Part shown: positions 29,965 to 38,109 of the stretch, piece after piece | Layout of the letters: each line of letters starts with the position of its first letter | Numbering within the stretch: the stretch's first letter is position 1 | NCBI GenBank assembly: GCA_039030395.1 | Contig: JBCCEF010000002.1 | Span: 403,609-467,608, forward strand | Direction: 5' to 3' | Source of the DNA: Acidobacteriota bacterium | GTDB taxonomy: Bacteria > Acidobacteriota > Thermoanaerobaculia > Multivoradales > JBCCEF01 | Length of the DNA stretch: 64,000 bases | The notes under the pieces: generated by a model | The model's database searches: none | Seen by the model: only the letters and a program-made list of their open reading frames with translations | Told to the model about the DNA's origin: nothing | Translations under genes and position numbers: made by a program

Positions 29965-30672
29965 TCATCCGCCGGCCGGCGCGCCCGCCGGTTGCAGCGC
30001 ATGGTCGGTGAGGATTCTGCCGTCCCGCAGCACCACCTGGCGGTGGGTGTGCTCGGCAATGTCGTCCTCGTGGGTGACCAGGATGACGGTGTTGCCGGCC
30101 TGGTGGAGGGCGTCGAATAGGATCATGATCTCTTCCGAGGTGCGGGTGTCGAGGTTCCCGGTCGGCTCGTCGGCGAGCAGGATGGAGGGGCCGTTGACCA
30201 GCGCCCGGGCGATGGCGACGCGCTGCCGCTGGCCGCCGGAGAGTTCGTTCGGCTGGTGGTCCACGCGATCCCCCAGGCCCACCCGCTCCAGGGCGTCGAG
30301 GGCCCGCTGGCGGCGCTCCTTGCGCGAGGAGCCGGCATAGATCAGCGGCAGCTCGACGTTGGCCAGGGCGCTGGTGCGGGCCAGCAGATTGAAGGTCTGA
30401 AAGACGAAGCCGATCTCCTGGTTGCGGATCGCCGCCAGGTCCTCATCCTCCAGTTCCTCCACCGCCACGCCGTTGAGGCGATAGCTGCCGGAGGTCGGCG
30501 TGTCGAGGCAGCCGAGGAGGTTCATCAGGGTGGACTTGCCGCTGCCCGAAGCGCCCATGATCGCCAGGTACTCGCCGCGCTCGATGGTCAAGTCGATGCC
30601 GTCCAGGGCACGCACTTCGACCTCGCCCATCTGGTAGACCTTGTGGACGTCGCTGATCTCGATCAGGCTCAC
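29965..30672 (-). CDS. MacB-type ABC transporter ATP-binding protein
   Basis: A 235-aa ATPase of the LolD/MacB class: Walker A GASGSGKS at 40-47, signature [15 protein letters not shown], Walker [13 protein letters not shown]. It energises the adjacent FtsX-type permease and, with the HlyD adaptor and TolC protein of the same operon, probably drives mechanotransmission-type export of a peptide, lipid or drug. Its ATG overlaps the adaptor stop. Confidence 0.93.
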   Translation of the reverse strand: MSLIEISDVHKVYQMGEVEVRALDGIDLTIERGEYLAIMGASGSGKSTLMNLLGCLDTPTSGSYRLNGVAVEELEDEDLAAIRNQEIGFVFQTFNLLARTSALANVELPLIYAGSSRKERRQRALDALERVGLGDRVDHQPNELSGGQRQRVAIARALVNGPSILLADEPTGNLDTRTSEEIMILFDALHQAGNTVILVTHEDDIAEHTHRQVVLRDGRILTDHALQPAGAPAGG

Positions 30673-31907
30673 GAGTCGTCCGTCTCTTCTTCCGCCGGCG
30701 AGTCTTCCGGTGCGGCCTTCTCGGCGTCGTCTTCGCCGTCGTTCCGCGCCAAACGCACCACATCGCCGTCCTCGAGATCCTTGAGGGTGCGGTAGGGACC
30801 GACGATCACCGACTCGCCGCCGGAGAGGCCGGCGGTGATCTCGACCTGGGTGGTATTGGCGATGCCGGTGGAAACAGGGACTTCGACGGCGGCCCCCTCG
30901 TCGAAGGAGTACACCACCTTGCGCCCTTCCCCGTCGCGCTCCGGGTCATCGCGCTCGACCACCGCTTCGATCGGTACGATCGGCACATCCGAATGCACTT
31001 TGGCGACCACGTCCGCCCGGGCGGACATGCCCGGGCGGAGCCGTTCGTCGGCGTCTTCGAGCAGGATCTTGACGCGGAAATAGATCACGTCCTGGCCGCG
31101 ATGGGGGGTGAAGCCGGAACTGCCGATCTCGACCACTCGACCGTGGTATTCGTGGTCCGGCACCGCGTCCACCTCGATGGTCACGTCCTGGCCGAGGGCG
31201 ACGTCGACAATCTCTGTTTCGTCCACTTCCACCACCGCCAGAATCTCCGACAGGTCGGCGATGGTGCCGATCACCGACGCCGGATTGTTCATCGTGCCGG
31301 AGACCACCACCTCTCCCTCCTCCGCGTTGAGTTCGATCACCCGGCCGGAAAGCGGCGCGAAGATGGTGGTCTTGGTGAGGTCGTCCTGGGCCTTGGTGAG
31401 GTTGGCCTGGGCCTGGCGCACGGCGTCCCGCGCCTGATCGAGGGCGAGGGCGGCCGAAGCGGCCGACAGCGCCGAAGCCTCCCGCTGTTCGGCGCTGACA
31501 ATGCCCTCGGTACCCAGGCGGTCGAAGCGCCTTTCCTTGAGCCGCGCGTCCTCCAGCTCGATCTCCGACCGGCGCACCGCCGTTTGCGCGCTGCGGAGCT
31601 GCGCCCGCCACTGATCGCGGGCGGCCAGGAAGGCCTCGCGCTCGAGTTCGAGGAAGGGTTCCCCGGCCTCGATGACGTCGCCCTCCTCCACGTGCAGTTT
31701 CTCGATCCGGCCGATCACCGGCGCCGAGATCTTCACCTGCACCCGCGGATCGATTTCACCGCTGGCCTTCACTCGCAAAGCGATATCTTCGACCTCGACG
31801 GTCTCCGTGCGCACTTCTTTGCCGCTCGGCTCCTTGCCCCGCAGGCTGGCGATGACGATGACCACCAGAACGGCGAAGATCCCTGCCCCGATCAGAACTT
31901 TCTTCAT
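30669..31907 (-). CDS. HlyD/MacA-family periplasmic adaptor
   Basis: A 412-aa membrane-fusion protein. One N-terminal helix (about residues 4-22) is followed by the lipoyl-like half motif ([23 protein letters not shown]), an alpha-hairpin coiled coil (about 85-165) and the second lipoyl half and beta-barrel ([19 protein letters not shown]). The C-terminus is an acidic Glu/Asp tail. It links the inner-membrane ATPase/permease to the TolC-type channel of this operon. Confidence 0.92.
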   Translation of the reverse strand: MKKVLIGAGIFAVLVVIVIASLRGKEPSGKEVRTETVEVEDIALRVKASGEIDPRVQVKISAPVIGRIEKLHVEEGDVIEAGEPFLELEREAFLAARDQWRAQLRSAQTAVRRSEIELEDARLKERRFDRLGTEGIVSAEQREASALSAASAALALDQARDAVRQAQANLTKAQDDLTKTTIFAPLSGRVIELNAEEGEVVVSGTMNNPASVIGTIADLSEILAVVEVDETEIVDVALGQDVTIEVDAVPDHEYHGRVVEIGSSGFTPHRGQDVIYFRVKILLEDADERLRPGMSARADVVAKVHSDVPIVPIEAVVERDDPERDGEGRKVVYSFDEGAAVEVPVSTGIANTTQVEITAGLSGGESVIVGPYRTLKDLEDGDVVRLARNDGEDDAEKAAPEDSPAEEETDDS

Positions 31908-31922
31908 GGAGAGCGACCCAGG

Positions 31923-32639
31923 CTAGGCGAACAGCACGCGCACGGCGATGCCGAGGGCGGTCAGCAGCAGCACGGCGCCCCAGGCGGCGCCCTTCGACAC
32001 CTTGGCCACCACCTGGAAGCCGATGGCGGTGAGGATCACCGACCAGATGGTGAAGAACTCGACGCTCGCCAGCAAGGCGACCAGCTTCGAACTCGCCCCT
32101 TCCGGCGCGAGAAAGGCGAGGCTTGAACTCATGAACGATCGGGTGGTGATCTGCTCCGTCGTCAGTTCGCCTCCGAACCACACGATGGGCGCCGCGATCA
32201 GCATTCCGAGGACCGCCGGCACGGCGCCGTAGAGATGGGTCGCCAAACTCTGCGGGTAGGTCATTTCGCTACCGGCGAGTTTCAAAATCACCCAGTACAG
32301 GAGGCCGATGATCAGCATCACGATGGCGGCGAAGATGGCGCCGATGAAGGCGAAGGCGGCGCCGAACTTCTCTTGGATTTCCGCCGCCGTCTCGATCTGC
32401 TGTTCGGTCATGGAGGCGGAGCTTTGCTTCGCCATCTGGTCTTCCATCACCTGTCGGTAGTCCGTCTGGTGATGGACGGCGACCTGCAGCACGACGGCCG
32501 CGATCATCAGGAACAGCAGCGGCACCCACCAGCGCGGCTTGGCGGCCACCTTGCGGAAGGTCTCCGTGGGCGAGGTCAGGACGGTGATCAGGCGCGATCC
32601 GATGGCGTCTCCACCAGAACTCGGTTCGGCAACGTTCAT
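31923..32639 (-). CDS. YIP1-family integral membrane protein
   Basis: A 238-aa protein with about five predicted membrane helices (near residues 38-55, 92-118, 133-155, 190-207 and 213-236). The N-terminal SRLITVLTSPTETFRKVAAKPRWWVPL is the pattern of bacterial YIP1 proteins. Function unknown. It overlaps the TolC gene by 4 nt and sits inside a tripartite exporter operon, so a role in exporter assembly or lipid environment is possible. Confidence 0.8.
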   Translation of the reverse strand: MNVAEPSSGGDAIGSRLITVLTSPTETFRKVAAKPRWWVPLLFLMIAAVVLQVAVHHQTDYRQVMEDQMAKQSSASMTEQQIETAAEIQEKFGAAFAFIGAIFAAIVMLIIGLLYWVILKLAGSEMTYPQSLATHLYGAVPAVLGMLIAAPIVWFGGELTTEQITTRSFMSSSLAFLAPEGASSKLVALLASVEFFTIWSVILTAIGFQVVAKVSKGAAWGAVLLLTALGIAVRVLFA

Positions 32640-34261
32640 AGGCTTCCCTCCAGCAGTTCGACGCCGGTCTCCTCCAGCAGTTGACCAGTCGCCCGGTAGA
32701 GTTCGGTCAAAGCGTTACGGTACTCGGTGATGGCGCTCACCTCGCGGCTGCGGGCAAGGGTGAGATCCTCCTGGATCTCGGTGACCTGGTAGCTGGTGGA
32801 CATACCGTTCTCGTAGCGTTTTTGTTCCGCTTCGAGGTTGCGTTCCTGGGCGCTGCGCGAAGCGCGGGCCGTTTCGATTCGCTGCACGGCGCTCTCCAGT
32901 CGGCGCGCGGCGGCGCGCACTTCGGTGCGAATCTGCAGCCGCAGGCGATCCTGATCGGTGCGGGCGCGCTCCAGGTCGAGGTCCGCGGTGGCGCTGTTGG
33001 CGCGCGCCGCTCGGTTCTGGAGCGGGTACGAAACGTCCAGACGCATTCCGATCGAGTCGAAGTCCCGGCTCACCGCTTCGTCGAGGGCATCGATAAGGTC
33101 TTCGTCCACCACCCGCAGGTCCCCGGTTTCCGGATCCTGCACGCTGCTCCGGCCACCGAGGCCGACGGTTCCATAGGTCACGGTAACGTCCAACGAAGGC
33201 AGCCTCTCGCGCCGAAAGAAGGCCGATTCGATTTCCAAAGATTCGATGTCGAGATCGGAAATCCGCATCTCCGGCCGGTTTTGGTAGGCCGCTTCGAGGG
33301 CGGCGTCCACGTCCACCTCGACATCCACGACTTCCGGTTCCGTTTGCGGCACCAGATCCATGTCCCAGAGAGCGCCGGGATCGATGTTCAAAAGCTGGAG
33401 GAGCTGGTCTTCGGCGTCGCCGACGGCGGTGCGGGCGGTGATGATGCCCTCCTGGCGGGTGGCCACCGTCGCCTCGCTCTGCACCAGCTCGATGGGCGCC
33501 AGGGTACCGACGTCCACCTGCACCCGGTTGCGCTCGTCGAGCTCGATGGCCAGGGCCAGACCCTCCTCGGCCACGGTGAGCTGCTCTCGCGCATCGACCA
33601 GCGCCCAGTAGGCCTGCTGCACCTGCTGGATGACCGAGGTCACCTCCTGCTCGAACAGCTTGCCGCTGCGATCGCTGGTGATCCGCGCCTGCAGGATCGA
33701 GCGCTTGGTCGAGAGGGCGCCGAAGCCGCGCAGCAGCGGCTGGCGGTAGGAAATCGAGGTCGAAGCGGAGAGGCTCGGATCGATCAACGAAAAGGTACTG
33801 TTCGACGAGTTGCGGTTGGTGAACAGGCCGAAGGAGCCGACGCCGCCGTAAGGCGTGAGCTGGTTGAGCTGGATGGAGAGATCGCGATCGTCCCGATCGA
33901 GCACCGCGGCACCGTCGAGCTGCGACGAAGACGGGTTCTTGCTGCTCTGAAATCCGGCGGAGAGGGAGGTGCCGAGGTCGAAAACTCCCTTGGCGCCTTC
34001 GATCCGCCAGAGAGCGGAGGTGCGGTCGTAGCGCTGCAGCTCCAGGCTGAGGTTTTGCTCCAGGGCGATCTCGATGGCGTCGTCCAGGGTGAGCAGCGCC
34101 TGGTCACCGTCGATCACGATCTGAGGCACCTCGGAAGCCTCGCCGAGGACCGTGCGCAGGGGGCGCAATGGGGAGCTAGCGGCGGCCGCCGAGCCGACAC
34201 AGAGTACTGTCGCGAGAATCAGAGCCGTTCTCCAACGCCGGTGGCTCTCGAGCTGAGTCAT
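32636..34261 (-). CDS. TolC-family outer membrane efflux protein
   Basis: A 541-aa outer-membrane factor. It has a signal peptide (about 1-30, ending in SAAAAS), then two OEP repeats with long helices (LTLDDAIEIALEQNLSLEL; the later ISDLDIESLEIESAFFRRERLPSLDVTV) that build the periplasmic tunnel. The ATG at 34261 is chosen because the signal sequence begins there; open frame further upstream enters the palindromic element and is not protein-like. It is the first gene of the exporter operon. Confidence 0.92.
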   Translation of the reverse strand: MTQLESHRRWRTALILATVLCVGSAAAASSPLRPLRTVLGEASEVPQIVIDGDQALLTLDDAIEIALEQNLSLELQRYDRTSALWRIEGAKGVFDLGTSLSAGFQSSKNPSSSQLDGAAVLDRDDRDLSIQLNQLTPYGGVGSFGLFTNRNSSNSTFSLIDPSLSASTSISYRQPLLRGFGALSTKRSILQARITSDRSGKLFEQEVTSVIQQVQQAYWALVDAREQLTVAEEGLALAIELDERNRVQVDVGTLAPIELVQSEATVATRQEGIITARTAVGDAEDQLLQLLNIDPGALWDMDLVPQTEPEVVDVEVDVDAALEAAYQNRPEMRISDLDIESLEIESAFFRRERLPSLDVTVTYGTVGLGGRSSVQDPETGDLRVVDEDLIDALDEAVSRDFDSIGMRLDVSYPLQNRAARANSATADLDLERARTDQDRLRLQIRTEVRAAARRLESAVQRIETARASRSAQERNLEAEQKRYENGMSTSYQVTEIQEDLTLARSREVSAITEYRNALTELYRATGQLLEETGVELLEGSL

Positions 34262-34387
34262 AGGAATCCCCTTATCGATCAAGGTCGCGCGTTCTATCGG
34301 TTTCTTTTGATTCGGGTGCGGCATTCTCCACCGCATTCTCCACCGCTCGTTCCATCCTACGATGGTCAGGGTGTAAATGTTCCTGGG

Positions 34388-34659
34388 GAGCCCGCTGCGA
34401 CCGTCCTGCGGGGCCGCGTTGGGAGCGCCTTGCCTTCGTTGGCAAGGCGTCGAAGCGCAGGCGATGCGGTGTCCATCGTTGAGCTTCGACAACGCAGCCA
34501 GCGGGGCAAGCCGCCCCAACCCGAAGGGCGCATGGGGGTTATGGCGCTGCGGCGGCGTTGCTCCTCGTCAACGAGGGCTCAGCATCGCCTCCTCGTCGCG
34601 TCTTGCCGGAGCGCCATAAGACCCATGCGCGCGGCCCACAGGACGGTCGCAACGGGCTC
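34388..34659. repeat. 272-bp multi-palindromic element (MITE-like or structured RNA)
   Basis: The ends form a near-perfect inverted repeat of about 30 bp (34388-34418 with 34629-34659, sharing GCGACCGTCCTG / CAGGACGGTCGC). Inside are a second inverted pair (34528-34548 with 34610-34630, about 19 of 21 matching), the hairpin CGCCTTGCC-ttcgtt-GGCAAGGCG (34426-34449), GTCGAAGC/GCTTCGAC (34449-34456 with 34483-34490), AGGCGATGC/GCATCGCCT (34459-34467 with 34582-34590) and GGGGC-aagcc-GCCCC. It fills most of the 487-bp gap between the TolC and dipeptide-type ABC genes. No coding frame is convincing. Confidence 0.75.
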
Positions 34660-34748
34660 CTAGAGACAGGTGTCCGGCGATGCCGTTACCGGGGCAGGGT
34701 GCGGGTGGCAGGGCACTGCCGGCAGGCGGATTCGGTGGATCGGGGATC

Positions 34749-36464
34749 TCACTGCACAGGGTCAGGGTCCGTCCGCTGGCGGTCTCCGTCGGCCAGCCCG
34801 GCAGAGGCCCGATACAAACGGGGCGCCGATTCGAGGAGGGCCGCCGTGTAGGGATGCTGCGGAGACCGAAAGACGGTGGCCGTGGGTCCTCGCTCGACCA
34901 CCCGGCCGAGATACATCACGACCACATCCTGCGAGGCACTCTCCACCAGGCCCAGATCGTGGGCGATCAACACCAGAGCCAGCCCCCGGCGCCGCTGCAG
35001 GTCGACGAGCAGATCGATGATCTGGGACTGCCGGGAGACGTCGAGGCCGGACACCGGTTCGTCGGCCACCAGGAGGCGTGGTTCGCAGGCCAGGGCACGG
35101 GCTATGGCGACGCGCTGGCGCTGGCCGCCGGAGAGCTGATGGGGAAATCGGTCGACGATCTCCGCCGGCAATCCGACCTCGGCAAGCAAGTCGCGCAGGC
35201 GCGACGGTCGCTCCGCCTTCGAGGCCAGCCGATGGATCCGCAACGGCTCTTCGAGTGAGGAACCGATGCGCATGCGTGGGTCGAGGGACCCGCCGGGATC
35301 CTGGAAGACGAGCTGGAAGTCGCGCCGCCTGCGGCGTAGCTCGGCGCCATCCAGGGCGAGGAGATCCTCGCCGTCCAGGGCGATCGAGCCCGCATCCGGA
35401 GAGTCCAAGCGGACCAGGCAGCGAGCGAGGGTGGACTTGCCGCAACCGGACTCCCCCACCACCGCCAGAGTGCGTCCGGCGAAAACGTCGAGATCTACGC
35501 CGCGCAGTGCCCGTACCCGGTCTCCGCCGGGTGGACGGTAGGTCTTGGCTAGGCCCCGGGCGCGCAGCAGAGGCTTCTCGGCGTCCGCCTTGCGTCGCGC
35601 TGCCGAAGCGACCGGGTCCGACGTTCCTCGACCGAGTTCCGGATAGGCCGCCACTAGGCTCCGGGTGTACGGGTGCTGGGGCCGGTCCAGGAGAGACCGC
35701 ACCGGTCCCTCCTCCACGACTTCGCCGGCATGGAGCACCAAGGCCCGGTCGCAACTCTCGGCCACCACCGCTAAGTCGTGGGTCACCAGCAGCACCGCCA
35801 GGCCTAAACGGGCGCGCAGGATCTGCAGCAGATCCAGGATTTGTGCCTGCACGGTGACGTCGAGGGCGGTGGTCGGCTCGTCGGCGAGCAAGACCTCGGG
35901 TTTGCCGGCCAGCGCCATCGCCAGGGTGACCCGCTGCACCTGGCCGCCGGAGAGCTGATGGGGATAGAGGCGCAGGCGTTGCCTGGGTGCGGGCATGGCG
36001 ACCTGCTCCAACAACTGCACCGCCTCGTCCGCCGCCTCGGTCCTGGAGAGGGCGCGGTGGATCCGCACCGCCTCGACGAGCTGAAACCCGATGGTCAACG
36101 ACGGATTGAGCGCCGACGCGGGTTCCTGGAAGACCATGCCGATGCGCCGGCCGAGCAGGCGCCGCCGCGCTGCTGGCGGCAGAGATTGGATTTCCTCGTC
36201 GCCGACCAGAATGCGCCCGCCGGTGACTTCGATACCCGGCGGCAGCAGGCCGGCGAGGGCCAGTACGCTCATGGTCTTGCCGCAACCGGACTCCCCTACC
36301 AGACCGACCATCTCGCCGGCGGCCAGGGAGAGCGAGACATTCCGCACCACCGGTTTCGGCCCTCTTTCCGAGGGCACGGCGACGGACAGGCCCTCCACCC
36401 GCAGCACCGAGGCGGCCGGCGTCGGCGATCCGGGGGTTAGCCCGGGATCGAGGCGCGAATCCAT
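34749..36464 (-). CDS. Dipeptide/oligopeptide-type ABC ATPase, two ATPase domains fused
   Basis: A 571-aa chain with two complete nucleotide-binding domains. The first (about 20-270) has GESGCGKT, LSGGQVQRVTLAMAL and LLADEPTTALD; the second (about 300-550) has [24 protein letters not shown] and LVADEPVSGLD. Each ends with the oligopeptide-type HPYT motif. It corresponds to DppD plus DppF joined in one gene. No permease or binding-protein gene is nearby. The ATG at 36464 overlaps the end of the aminopeptidase gene by 28 nt, which links peptide uptake and cleavage. Confidence 0.9.
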   Translation of the reverse strand: MDSRLDPGLTPGSPTPAASVLRVEGLSVAVPSERGPKPVVRNVSLSLAAGEMVGLVGESGCGKTMSVLALAGLLPPGIEVTGGRILVGDEEIQSLPPAARRRLLGRRIGMVFQEPASALNPSLTIGFQLVEAVRIHRALSRTEAADEAVQLLEQVAMPAPRQRLRLYPHQLSGGQVQRVTLAMALAGKPEVLLADEPTTALDVTVQAQILDLLQILRARLGLAVLLVTHDLAVVAESCDRALVLHAGEVVEEGPVRSLLDRPQHPYTRSLVAAYPELGRGTSDPVASAARRKADAEKPLLRARGLAKTYRPPGGDRVRALRGVDLDVFAGRTLAVVGESGCGKSTLARCLVRLDSPDAGSIALDGEDLLALDGAELRRRRRDFQLVFQDPGGSLDPRMRIGSSLEEPLRIHRLASKAERPSRLRDLLAEVGLPAEIVDRFPHQLSGGQRQRVAIARALACEPRLLVADEPVSGLDVSRQSQIIDLLVDLQRRRGLALVLIAHDLGLVESASQDVVVMYLGRVVERGPTATVFRSPQHPYTAALLESAPRLYRASAGLADGDRQRTDPDPVQ

Positions 36465-37939
36465 TCCGTGGCCAGCGACACGCCGTAGCCGGTCGCGCCG
36501 GGATGCTCCTCCTGGTCGTGGCCGACGTGAGCGACGCCGGCGATGTCCAGATGGGCCCAGCGCTTCAAGTCGCCGACGAACTGCGACAGGAAGGCGGCGG
36601 CGGTATTGGCCCCGCCCCAGCGCGGGCCGGCGTTTTTGAGGTCGGCGTGCACGCCCTTCATCTGTTCGACGTGCTCCGGCCACAGGGGAAGGCGCCAGAG
36701 GCGTTCTCCGCTGGCGATGGAGGCGGCCTGTAGCTCTGCCGCCAAGGCGTCGTCGGGGGTGTAGAGGCCGGCCGCTTCGTAGCCGAGGGCGATCACGCAG
36801 GCGCCGGTGAGGGTGGACATTTCGAGCAGGGCGTCGGGCTTCTCGTCGACCGCCCAGGCCAGGGCATCGGCCAAGATCATCCGGCCCTCGGCATCGGTGT
36901 CGATGATCTCGACGGTCTTGCCGTTATAGCAGCGCACGATGTCGCCGGGCCGATAGGAGCGCCCGTCGGGCATGTTCTCGGCCAGCGGCGCGTAGACCTT
37001 GAGGTGAATCGGCAGATCGAGCGAGGCGACGGTGTGAGCCAGGGCGATGGCGGCGCAGGCGCCGCACTTGTCGAACTTCATCTCGTCCATACCCGTCGGC
37101 GGCTTGAGGGAGATGCCGCCGGTGTCAAAGGTCACTCCCTTGCCCACCACCGCCAGCGTCGGCGTGTCCTCGCCGGCGGCCGGCGCCTTCCAGTCGAGCC
37201 GCACCAGCCGCGGGGGGTGCGGCGAACCCCTGCCCACCGCCAGCAGCCCGCCCATGCCGCGTTCGGCGAGTTCGTCACCCTCGAGGACGGTGATCTCCAG
37301 GCCGGCGTCGGCGGCCAGGGCGCGGGCGCGGTCCTCGATCCAACCCGGATGGGCGTCGCTGGCCGGCGTGTTGCCGAGGTCGCGGGCTAGGGCGACCCCT
37401 TCGGCGACGGCGATGGCGGTCGATGCTTCACGCCGGTAGGCGTCTTCCTCGCCCCGCGGAGGAATCACCGATATCTCGCCGAGGCGACCCCGGCCGCGCG
37501 GTGTCTTGCCGTCGCGGCCGGGGCTGCGGTAGTGATCGAAGCGATAGGCGGCCAGGGGAACTGCTCGCAGCACTCGTGAAATCGCTGCGCGGCCGAGGGT
37601 TTGGGGGTGATGCGGCAGCAGGATGGAGAGATGTTCGGCGCCGTTCGTCCGCGCCAGATCCACCGTCTCGGTGAGCCAACGGACGAGGCGCTGGGGCGTC
37701 AGATCGCCGGCCTTGCCGAGGCCCCCGAGGGAAACCGCCAGGTTCCCGTGTAGGGTGGCGAGGCGCTGGTCCTCACGCCCCTTCCAGCCGGCTCGTTGGT
37801 GCAGTCCGGAGAGGCTTCCGGCCAGCCCTCGGTCCAGTCCTCTGAGGTCGAGTTCTCGATCCTCGAAACATCCCGCGGCCAGAGAATCACCCGGCGCGCG
37901 ATCCCGTGCGGCGATCGTAAGGCGCGGTAGCCCGCTCAT
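36437..37939 (-). CDS. pepA: Leucyl aminopeptidase (M17)
   Basis: A 500-aa cytosolic metallo-aminopeptidase. The metal and catalytic motifs GKGVTFDTGGISLKPPTGMDEMK, the Lys/Arg region and DTDAEGRMILADAL are present, with MSTLTGACVIALG after them. It removes N-terminal residues from peptides and, beside the peptide-type ABC ATPase, may process imported peptides. The N-terminal 170 residues are the less conserved M17 cap domain. Confidence 0.95.
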   Translation of the reverse strand: MSGLPRLTIAARDRAPGDSLAAGCFEDRELDLRGLDRGLAGSLSGLHQRAGWKGREDQRLATLHGNLAVSLGGLGKAGDLTPQRLVRWLTETVDLARTNGAEHLSILLPHHPQTLGRAAISRVLRAVPLAAYRFDHYRSPGRDGKTPRGRGRLGEISVIPPRGEEDAYRREASTAIAVAEGVALARDLGNTPASDAHPGWIEDRARALAADAGLEITVLEGDELAERGMGGLLAVGRGSPHPPRLVRLDWKAPAAGEDTPTLAVVGKGVTFDTGGISLKPPTGMDEMKFDKCGACAAIALAHTVASLDLPIHLKVYAPLAENMPDGRSYRPGDIVRCYNGKTVEIIDTDAEGRMILADALAWAVDEKPDALLEMSTLTGACVIALGYEAAGLYTPDDALAAELQAASIASGERLWRLPLWPEHVEQMKGVHADLKNAGPRWGGANTAAAFLSQFVGDLKRWAHLDIAGVAHVGHDQEEHPGATGYGVSLATEWIRASIPG

Positions 37940-37983
37940 TCAGTCATCTCTCCAAGAACTGTCAAGGTCCGACGCGGGAGTCT

Positions 37984-38015
37984 ACCAGGCGCCGGCAAGG
38001 TTCCGGCCGCCTGGT
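37984..38015. promoter_or_regulatory. 12-bp inverted repeat in the divergent pepA / 38110 interval
   Basis: ACCAGGCGCCGG (37984-37995) pairs with CCGGCCGCCTGGT (38003-38015) with one bulged base and a 7-nt loop. There is no T tract on either side, so it looks more like an operator or structured 5' UTR than a terminator. It sits 45 nt upstream of pepA on the minus strand and about 95 nt upstream of the plus-strand gene. Confidence 0.4.
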
Positions 38016-38109
38016 TCTACGACGGTTCCGGCGCGCAATTCCGTTTCCCTTCATACCCTCGCCTGCTCGCCGATGGTGTACGCTAGCCATCTCTTCTCGG
38101 TCCAATTCC

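Noticed and set aside
34388-34659. Insertion sequence with transposase
   Set aside because: No transposase frame is present; only the palindromic structure can be supported.
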